A stretch of 29,066 nt of DNA from Apostichopus parvimensis (Eukaryota; Echinodermata; Holothuroidea; Aspidochirotida; Stichopodidae), in assembly GCA_000934455.1 (NCBI GenBank), contig KN891881.1, positions 7,004-36,069 on the forward strand, written 5' to 3'. Shown here in pieces: positions 22,630 to 29,066 of this stretch (position 1 is its first letter; every line of letters begins with the position of its first letter). The notes under the pieces were generated by a model. It was not told where the DNA came from. It did no database searches and saw only the letters and a list, made by a program, of their open reading frames with translations. The position numbers were made by a program, and so were the translations under genes.

Positions 22630-24290
22630 AGGCAAAGACCATACACTATAGCTTGAGAGCCAAACTCAGTGTGTAGCAGTGCACAGACCTTACAGTGTAG
22701 CTTGAGAGACAGACTGAGAGTGTAGCGGTGCAAAGACCTTACACTGTAGCTTGAGAGACAGACTGAGAGTGTAGCGGTGCAAAGACCTTACACTGTAGCT
22801 TGAGGGCCAGACTGAGAGTGTAGCGGTGCAAAGACCTTACACTGTAGCTTGAGAGACAGACTGAGAGTGTAGCGGTGAAAGACCTTACACTGTAGCTTGA
22901 GGGCCAGACTGAGAGTGTAGCGGTGCAAGACCTTATACTGTAGTTTAGGGGCCAGACTGAGTGTAGCGGTGCAAAGACCTTACACTCTAGCTTGAGAGAC
23001 AGACTGAGAGTGTAGCGGTGCAAAGACCTTACACTGTAGCTTGAGAGACAGACTGAGAGTGTAGCGGTGCAAGACCTTACACTGTAGCTTGAGAGCCAGA
23101 CTGAGAGCGTAGCGGTTCAAAGACCTTATACTGTAGCTTGAGGGCAGACTGAGAGTGTATCGGTTCAAAGACCTTACACTGTAGCTTGAGAGCCAGACTG
23201 AGAGTGTAGCGGTTCAAAGACCTTATACTGTAGCTTGAGAGCCAGACTGGGGCCAGACTGAGTGTAGCGGTGCAAAGACCTTACACTGTAGCTTGAGAGA
23301 CAGACTGAGAGTGTAACGGTGCAAAGACCTTACACTGTAGCTTGAGAGCCAGACTGAGAGTGTAGCGGTGCAAGACCTTACACTGTAGTTTAGGGGCCAG
23401 ACTGAGAGCGTAGCGGTTCAAAGACCTTACACTGTAGCTTGAGAGACAGACTGAGAGTGTAGCGGTGAAAGACCTTACACTGTAGCTTGAGAGCCAGACT
23501 GAGAGTGTAGCGGTGCAAGACCTTACACTGTAGCTTGAGGGCCAGACTGAGAGCGTAGCGGTTCAAAGACCTTATACTGTAGCTTGAGAGACAGACTGAG
23601 AGTGTAGCGGTGAAAGACCTTACACTGTAGCTTGAGAGACAGACTGAGAGTGTAGTGGTGCAAGACCTTACACTGTAGCTTGAGGGCCAGACTGAGAGTG
23701 TAGCGGTGCAAGACCTTACACTGTAGCTTGAGAGCCAGACTGAGAGTGTAGCGGTTCAAAGACCTTATACTGTAGCTTGAGAGCCAGACTGAGAGTGTAG
23801 CGGTTCAAAGACCTTATACTGTAGCTTGAGGGCCAGACTGAGAGTGTATCGGTTCAAAGACCTTACACTGTAGCTTGAGAGACAGACTGAGAGTGTAGCG
23901 GTGCAAAGACCTTACACTGTAGCTTGAGAGACAGACTGAGAGTGTAGCAGTGCAAAGACCTTACACTGTAGCTTGAGAGACAGACTGAGAGTGTAGCGGT
24001 GCAAGACCTTATACTGTAGTTTAGGGGCCAGACTTAGTGTAGCGGTGCACAGACCTTATACTGTAGCTTGGGGGCCAGACTGAGTGTAGCGGTGCAAAGA
24101 CCTTACACTGTAGCTTGAGAGCCAGACTGAGAGTGTAGCGGTTCAAAGACCTTATACTGTAGCTTGAGGGCCAGACTGAGAGTGTATCGGTTCAAAGACC
24201 TTACACTGTAGCTTGAGAGCCAGACTGAGAGTGTAGCGATGCAAGACCTTATACTGTAGCTTGGGAGCCAGTCTGAGAGTGTAGCAGTCT
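22630..24290. repeat. minisatellite, about 34 copies of a 48/49-base unit
   Basis: The word actgtagcttgag and close variants recurs about 34 times from 22645 to 24260, a mean spacing near 48.5. A typical unit is made of ccttacactgtagcttgag, then agacagactgagagtgtag, then cggtgcaaaga. Units are 49 bases when they end gcaaaga or ttcaaaga, and 48 when they end gcaaga or gaaaga. Variants include gagccag, gagggccag and tttaggggccag in the middle block, and ggttcaa versus ggtgcaa at the end. Combinations of variants recur in blocks, implying higher-order duplication. Minus-strand open frames with a 16-residue period arise only where 48-base units follow one another and are not genes. Confidence 0.97.
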
Positions 24291-25020
24291 CCGAAGGCTA
24301 GAATTAGGTCTCCAAAGGCTAGAAGGTTGTATGCCATTTTCCTAGGCCTACAACATAGCTAGTTTGTAATAGTAGCCTTCTTTGCATTTCAAAAATCGAT
24401 ATATGCTTACTGAATCGGAATTCATATTGTAGATCTACGAAGACAGTGCTGCTACTACTAACAATAGATCAGGTATGAATTGCGCAGAATCAGTTTCTGC
24501 CAAAAATAACTTGTTATAGCTTGACAAAAGGAACTCAAGAGAACCATCTGGCAGGAAACTGTGGGGGCCTACTTGTGGTATGGTAGAACTATGCTGAATT
24601 GTATTAAGCAATAATTAGTCTTAAGTAGTAAAGTGTGGATGTTATTATACAACACGACTGTGGAATTTATCTGTGTCCCTTCGTTGACCTTTTGTCCAAC
24701 TGGTTAGTGCTCTGGCTACATGAATTGATGAGGATCTGCATATGGTTGGTACATACACAGTACAAGCAACAGATTTCATCAAGAATGTTTAGTTCTGGAC
24801 TACGGGGAGTGGTAAGGTACACACGATAAACGGAAGCAGTGGGAATATCCTTGAATTTGTGTGGATTATCTGGGTAGGTATTTTTATCGGGTACTATTTT
24901 TACCGGGCACTCGAGTTTTTTTCCCGAGCATACCTGGTAATTTTGATATATATTCTTTTATGACAGAGTTCAATACTGTCGGCATGGGTTTGAATGAAAT
25001 ACCAGGTCCAGGTATAGCTG

Positions 25021-25041
25021 GTATATCGATAATCGATATAC
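25021..25041. repeat. 21-base near-perfect palindrome before the LINE
   Basis: Arms gtatatcgat and atcgatatac are exact reverse complements with a single A between them. The palindrome lies about 35 bases upstream of the first recognisable LINE codons. It may belong to a separate small repeat (24870-25060 has unusual cggg and gaaatacc words) rather than to the LINE. Confidence 0.8.
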
Positions 25042-25075
25042 TGTACTGATGCACCCTAGTGCAACCAACGCAAAA

Positions 25076-25735
25076 CTTAATTGTCTTTATACAAATTTTG
25101 CAGACTCATTATTGAACAAGATTGATGGGCTTCAACAGGAAATTTATACCCAGCATCGGACTGACCTTATTGGTATTACAGAAGTATATATCGCCAAAGA
25201 ATAGGAATTATATATTATACAAATTCACCAGAGTTCAGATTGAACGGCTATGAGCCATTTCCTGGGGTGGCTATGGCAGAGGTGTTTGTATTTTTGTTAT
25301 ATTAAAGAATGGAATCAAAGCTGCAGTAGCTAACACTCAGGTAATTTTTATAGTGATGCATCTTGGTGTACTAATAGCTCCAATGATAAGATTACTTAGT
25401 TTGGGTGTGTCTACAGTTCTAAGTCCGTCCGCAGAAGAGCATGTAACCATAATTGTGATTAATATGATACAAAAAGCTGTGGAATCTGATGCTAGTGTTG
25501 TTGAAGTTGGTGATTTTTAGTATCCAAATATTGATTGGTCTTCCTGGGTGATATCTCACTCAAATTTGCAGAGAACATTTTGCTAGAATTTCTTTGCAAC
25601 AATTGTCTCTGTCGACACATAAATCAGCCATCGAGATTCCGAATCGGTAATGATCCTCATATTCTGGATTTAATTTTGTCAAAGGAAGAAGAGAATGTGC
25701 AGAAGGTGGATATTTTTTTGAACACCAAAAAAGGC
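25076..25735 (+). pseudogene. LINE endonuclease domain remnant
   Basis: Reading begins near 25076 with LNCLYTNFADSLLNKIDGLQ and then DLIGITEVYIAKE, a hallmark of the N-terminus of CR1/L2-like endonucleases; a stop follows immediately. Further on, the GDF-x-YPNIDW motif is visible at 25509-25538, with the expected Asn codon replaced by TAG (25518-25520). After a frame change a piece reading RIGNDPHILDLILSKEEE (near 25640-25695) matches the end of the domain. Several stops and at least two frameshifts make it non-functional. Confidence 0.82.
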
Positions 25736-25744
25736 TAAAAGGTC

Positions 25745-26920
25745 TCATGAGTGCTTAGTTGCCACCAAAATAAAGACCGACCCAAAGTACTTTTGGAAAT
25801 ATATTAGAAAAAAATCTAACTTTACCACATCTATGAGTGATCTCATTTTGCCTGATGGTTCTACTAAGTCTGATTTTGACAAAGCTGAAGTTCTGAATAA
25901 GTTTTTCACCAGCACTTGAATTTAATGGTCAAGTAAAACAGGCTGAGGTTCAATTGCTTGCTGATAGGGGGTTTATCGAGACTTTTTTAAGCCATGTTGC
26001 TACTACCGAGGATATTGTACGCAAAGGAATTGATAATTTAAATCCTAGTAAATCACCAGGTCCAGACAATATTCATCCACGCCGTCTAAAGGAAATGTCA
26101 CGTGTTTTTGTTGATCCACTAACAAGCATTTCTCTTTTATCTATAAGCATAGGAAGAGTTCCTAACGCAGGGAACGATGCTGCAGTAGTTCCTTCATTTA
26201 AGAAAGGAAAAAAGTCTGAGCTATGTAAAGTAAGTACCAACCAGTTAGCTTAACCTCTGTTGTGAGCAATAAATGGAACATACTGTATCATTAGACAACG
26301 CCTAATTTTCCATCTAAATATGGGAACAATTTACTGTCAAATTGTTAAGATATGGATTTAGGGAAGATCTTGTGCCTTACAACGTACTACAGTATGTGTT
26401 AGACGATGATGGACTGTCCTTTGATACTGTGTACCTGGACTTTGCTTAAGCCTTTGACTTCCTCATAGATCACTTTTACATACAAACTCTCACCATATGA
26501 CATTAAAGGTAACATATACACATACACTACTGGATCAAGAGTTTTCTTACTGATCGTAGACAGAGGGCACAGATCAATAGCGAGTCTTCGGAATGGCGTG
26601 AAGTCAATGATCGAGTTCCACAAGGGTGTGTTAGACCTGTCCAGTTTTGTTCTTGATCTACTGTACATCAATGACCTACCAGAAGTTGTGAGTAATATCG
26701 TAAGGATGTTTGCTGATGATACAAAAATTTACAATTTGCAACACTGGTCTCAAGTGTGGCAGCTTTTCTTTAATATTTGTAAATTTAATGTCTATTCATT
26801 TTGGAAGGAACAGTCCTAAAAATCATTATTTTATCATGATGATAGTGGAACTAAATAACATCAATTACACAGCGGAAATGAAGAGAAAGATCTGGGGGTG
26901 TTACTTCAGAATTCCTTAAA
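25745..26920 (+). pseudogene. LINE reverse transcriptase domain remnant
   Basis: Conserved blocks in order: a linker ending KYFWKYIRKK (25779-25811); LNPSKSPGPDNIHPRRLKE (26037-26093); a YQPVSLTS block near 26235-26260 after a frame change; domain A as VYLDFA then stop (TAA at 26447-26449 in place of the usual Lys) then AFD; a VPQG block near 26610-26625; and domain C as FADD at 26709-26720, the two catalytic aspartates still present. Frames shift at several points. It is inactive, and the remnants on both strands around it (26399-26671) are shadows. Confidence 0.88.
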
Positions 26921-26949
26921 TTTTAACAAGAACATTTCTACCACTTGAG

Positions 26950-27490
26950 TTGAACAAAGTAAAAATCATGCTGGGTTTGATTAAGAGACCGCTATTCCAG
27001 CTTAAGATATATTTTACTTTAGAACTTGTTATAGTACCTTATACAATGCACTTGTGAGGCCACATCTGGAAAAGTGTATGTTATTTGGTTCCCATTAGGA
27101 CATATAAACAGTATCGAGAGTGTTCAACGTAGAGCTACACTTTGTCTTGTGCCTAGTCTGGAGACCTACTGTATGATTATTGTGACAGGTTACGTGCACT
27201 CAAGTTACCTACTGTACATTAGCATGCCGAAGAAATAGAGGTGATCTAATTCAAACTTATATTATTGTTCATGGTTGGGAGGAAATTGCGTGTAGAAAAT
27301 TGTTTACCTTAGATCAGTCTGCCAAAACCAGAGGGCATAGCTACATGATTGCCAAGTTTTATTGCAAGTCAATGACAATTCACCAATCTTGTCTTTAACT
27401 ACAATTCAGTCTATCCATCACATTTCAAAGACGGTGTACCTACAGTACGTGTCCTTACACAAGATTCAAAGAAAGTTTAACCAATACATT
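26950..27490 (+). pseudogene. LINE ORF2 C-terminal tail remnant
   Basis: After frame changes, recognisable tail phrases appear: INSIESVQRRAT near 27108-27143, RLRALKLPT near 27187-27214, RRNRGDLIQT near 27227-27258 and a last SFKxKFNQY-like piece near 27465-27490. These are typical of the thumb and C-terminal region of CR1/jockey-like ORF2 proteins. Similarity fades before the hairpin at 27531, and I see no clear 3' microsatellite tail. Confidence 0.7.
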
Positions 27491-27530
27491 CCTGTACACC
27501 AGGGTAACACCCCTTCCTTAAATGTAACTT

Positions 27531-27611
27531 ACCGCCATAGGTTTCGAGCCTTTTCCGCCATGGATCGAAATCTACGGCGGAAAGGTATGTCGGTATGTAC
27601 CTATGGCGGAA
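27531..27611. repeat. nested inverted repeat (hairpin) with three CCGCCAT cores
   Basis: The outer arms ccgccataggt (27532-27542) and acctatggcgg (27599-27609) pair exactly. The inner arms ccttttccgcc (27549-27559) and ggcggaaagg (27576-27585) pair with one bulge. The word CCGCCAT or its complement occurs at 27532, 27555 and 27603, the core of YY1-type binding sites. It may be a small foldback element or part of a dispersed repeat. Its position, about 235 bases inside the intron after the first visible exon, also permits a regulatory role. Confidence 0.7.
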
Positions 27612-27845
27612 TGGCACTAGATCCGTTATTATTACTGTTAATACAGTGTTAGGCAGCCTGTAAATTGGTAGAAATTGACCACAAAAATATGGGCAGATAG
27701 GCGCTCAAAGTTGACCACACAGTAATTATTATAAATCAATTACCGCAAATTAGCCCTTGAAAGTTTTATGACATGTCTCCTATCGCATGATGCAGTATGT
27801 ATTGTTCTTAACCATAATTGATTAGATTATTCTTGAAAACCTCAC

Positions 27846-27993
27846 CAGCTGATTCAGAGGCAGGAGATTGAACAAGGTATACGTTGTCAACGTTCTCTCT
27901 CGGTACGTCAGCTGGGAAGACTGGTTCGGGGACGATCGAAGAATCCACTGTTTCCCCTTTCTCAAGACACTCTAAATAGTTTCGATTATCAAG
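27846..27993 (-). CDS. TRPA1: probable TRPA leader exon, residues 1-49 of visible chain
   Basis: The minus strand here is open and coding-like, with phrases LECLEKGETVDSS, VPEPVFPADVP and NVYLVQSPASESA. It ends GCT G|GTGAGG, a good donor in phase 1, exactly what the next exon (20901) needs to form a glycine codon. Composition is acidic and proline/serine-rich, like other TRPA cytoplasmic leaders. No ATG is in frame, and a stop lies at 28020-28018, so it is not the first exon. The acceptor chosen (ACTGGAG, 27995-27994) is weak; an alternative at TATTTAG would shorten the exon by about 20 bases and change the entry phase. The initiator exon is not visible. Confidence 0.6.
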
Positions 27994-28258
27994 CTCCAGT
28001 TTGATAAAAGGATTAATTTACACTATTTAAAGACGACGTCACTGTACCTAATCAAACCAAACTCCAAAGTTCACTTTAACATGTTGTGTAGATCGGCTGT
28101 TAGTAAATACTGCAGAACTGGCTGTCAGAGTTGAGTTTTAAGTGGTAGCGGCTAGGCCTACTGTCAATTTTTTGTGAAGAAATAACAGAGGGCGAACTTT
28201 TGGTTTAGTTCAGTTTCGATGATCCATCATGACTTTGGTGACCCGTGGGAGTCAGGGA

Positions 28259-28380
28259 CGTAGCTAAGGCCTGATGATGGGGGGGGGGGGGGGTGTAGTG
28301 GCTGAAATTCCAACTGGATGGGTTTTGGAGCCAGAAAATTCCGACTGCTGCCTTGTACTCCCCCCGCCCTACTCGTCAAC
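28259..28380. repeat. G15 tract within probable dispersed-repeat fragment
   Basis: The phrase gggacgtagctaaggcc followed by a long G run resembles a dispersed repeat class seen in many marine invertebrate genomes. The poly-G covers 28279-28293 on the plus strand, and a C-rich stretch near 28360-28370 could pair with it. The ends are not definable. Confidence 0.35.
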
Positions 28381-28440
28381 GATACGGTCAGTGTCAACCA
28401 ACCACTTCACAAACTTATTAATCACTCTGGTTAAGCAATT

Positions 28441-28620
28441 TTTTTTGCAGAAAAATGTTGAATTGACGAGATACGATAAGTTGTCAATTAAACTTTTTGT
28501 AGAAATTTTTTCAATTGCTCAGATGGAATGAAGTGAACAATTAAACATTTGCTGAAAAATCTCCAATTGACGAGATATGATAAGTTGTCAATTAAACATT
28601 TTGCAGTAATTTTTTCAATT
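28441..28620. repeat. tandem duplication, offset 104 bases
   Basis: The phrase aattgacgagatacgataag followed by ttgtcaattaaac at 28461 recurs at 28565 with one change. Both copies continue into aattttttcaattgctcag, at about 28504 and 28608. The unit is very AT-rich and is itself full of short inverted words (caattgac/gtcaatt). Confidence 0.85.
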
Positions 28621-28644
28621 GCTCAGTTAAAACAACTGAGCAAT
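28618..28644. repeat. hairpin with 11-base perfect arms
   Basis: The arms attgctcagtt and aactgagcaat are exact reverse complements around a five-base loop, aaaac. It sits at the end of the second copy of the local duplication. It has no T-run or terminator context, and intrinsic terminators are not expected in this genome. Confidence 0.9.
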
Positions 28645-29066
28645 CCAACATTTTTCGGATTTTTGATACGATTTTATCTTGTTATCTAAACAATTTACTG
28701 AAAAATGTCAACTTATGGGGCAAAGTTTTTCTTATGTTGATGGCACTTTTAAGCTTCCGTAGATTAGCATTGGGCGTTTTATTTGCATACCATAGAAACA
28801 ATATATATCCTGATCTTACTTGAAGCTAGCGAACAGGGTCAACCCACCCAATAGCAAAATTAGTATATAAATAAACCGAATTGAAGCTGGCGAACGTTGT
28901 ACAGTAGTTCTATTAGGCATTTGTTTTAGGGTATTCAAAATCGTACGAAGATTTGTATGGTGGAGTATAAAGATCGCGAGATACAATTTCTCAAAGTGGC
29001 AAGGAAAACGTGGTAAATATGACTGATTAAAGGTCAATTTTGACCGAAATTTTTAGGTCATTCACA

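Larger units (their letters stand above)
25070..27490 (+). mobile_element. decayed non-LTR retrotransposon (CR1/L2/jockey-like LINE)
   Basis: About 2.4 kb of plus-strand sequence preserves, in the right order, pieces of an apurinic-type endonuclease, a reverse transcriptase and the C-terminal tail of a LINE ORF2, broken by stops and frameshifts. It lies antisense within the largest TRPA intron. No target-site duplication, 5' UTR or 3' tail could be defined, and the left end is truncated within or just before the endonuclease. The family assignment comes from the look of the conserved motifs. It belongs to the CR1/L2/jockey side of LINEs, but the exact clade is uncertain. Confidence 0.88.
20902..27845 (-). 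other. largest TRPA intron, 6944 bases
   Basis: The donor is GCTG|GTGAGG at 27845 downward and the acceptor is CCCCTCAG at 20902. It contains the CpG-richer patch at 21950-22620, the 48/49-base minisatellite, a decayed LINE, and the nested hairpin at 27531-27611. The 20902-21950 part is AT-rich with nothing supported. The frame at 21564-21797 has no family signal. Confidence 0.65.
1..27993 (-). other. TRPA1: TRPA1-like ankyrin-repeat cation channel gene, 5' part (gene model)
   Basis: Eight minus-strand exons join with matching phases into one open frame of about 399 codons, 1198 coding bases, with no internal stop. The order is leader (residues 1-126), first ankyrin block (127-219), microexon (220-236), further ankyrin repeats (237-399). 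The text around the repeats, such as YGLTPLHFAAMRGND and MTPLHVACTHG, is what I know from invertebrate TRPA1-type channels, which sit in the plasma membrane of sensory cells and pass cations in response to heat or electrophiles. TRPA proteins carry a long ankyrin domain before six membrane segments, so roughly the first 40 percent is present. The membrane and pore exons are expected left of position 1. Another ankyrin protein cannot be fully excluded without the channel domain. The subfamily (TRPA1 proper versus other invertebrate TRPA clades) is not resolved. Confidence 0.85.
27994..29066. other. sequence upstream of the first visible TRPA exon
   Basis: This is intron or 5' flank. It contains a plus-strand G15 run at 28279-28293 within a dispersed-repeat-like phrase (gggacgtagctaaggcc), a tandem duplication with 104-base offset at 28441-28620, and a hairpin at 28618-28644. 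The minus-strand frame at 28816-29037 (73 codons) ends at a donor-like CTTCAA|GTAAGA, but its phase (2) does not fit the next exon. No first exon with an ATG could be supported. Confidence 0.5.

Noticed and set aside
22630-24290. CRISPR-like array
   Set aside because: Units are tandem without unique spacers and the sequence is clearly animal DNA with introns.
22739-24337. Several minus-strand open frames of 60-94 codons with a 16-residue period (RYTLSLALKLQCKV-like)
   Set aside because: They are produced by consecutive 48-base minisatellite units and end wherever a 49-base unit shifts the frame; no start, splice or domain evidence.
26399-26671. Minus-strand frame of 90 codons
   Set aside because: Shadow of the plus-strand reverse transcriptase remnant.
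28816-29037. Minus-strand frame of 73 codons ending at a GTAAGA donor, considered as the first TRPA exon
   Set aside because: It would leave in phase 2, which none of the possible acceptors of the next exon accepts; composition is hydrophobic and unlike the leader.

Overview
The window looks like intron-rich, AT-rich DNA from a marine invertebrate. The evidence is short coding exons with canonical GT/AG junctions, introns of 0.5 to 7 kb, minisatellites, and a decayed non-LTR retrotransposon. The overabundant short word tactgta/tacagta and the peptide flavour of the exons suggest an echinoderm, possibly a sea cucumber. That placement is inference; no species can be proved from the sequence alone.

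The only convincing gene is on the minus strand: the 5' part of a TRPA-family (TRPA1-like) ankyrin-repeat cation channel. Eight coding exons can be assembled from right to left: 27993-27846, 20901-20672, 15594-15426, 11789-11680, 6782-6732 (a 51-base microexon), 3829-3647, 2496-2287 and 646-550. Every junction has matching phase (0/1, 1/0, 0/1, 1/0, 0/0, 0/0, 0/0, 0/1). The chain gives about 399 uninterrupted residues: an acidic/polar leader of about 126 residues, then at least six recognisable ankyrin repeats with xPLH cores. The remaining ankyrin repeats, the six transmembrane segments, the pore and the C-terminus lie left of position 1. The initiator exon was not found and is probably to the right of the window.

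Region by region: 1-3830 holds three closely spaced ankyrin exons, a G-quadruplex-like run just inside the intron after the 210-base exon, and a 79-base tandem repeat that ends about 27 bases from a splice donor. 3830-15425 holds long introns with a tandem RFX-type X-box motif, an apparent interspersed repeat, the microexon, a degenerate GGGCCC/AAAAAT block between two direct repeats, and two ankyrin exons. 15595-20671 is intron with a 104-base tandem duplication and a 34-base perfect palindrome. 20902-27845 is the largest intron; it carries a CpG-richer patch, a minisatellite of about 34 copies of a 48/49-base unit, a dead LINE in antisense orientation, and a nested hairpin with YY1-like cores. 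27994-29066 has a second 104-base duplication, a hairpin and a poly-G tract, but no gene I can support.

Nothing here amounts to a clearly new biological system. The items most worth a second look are the microexon and leader of the TRPA gene, the minisatellite with interleaved 48- and 49-base units, and the structured elements placed close to splice sites.
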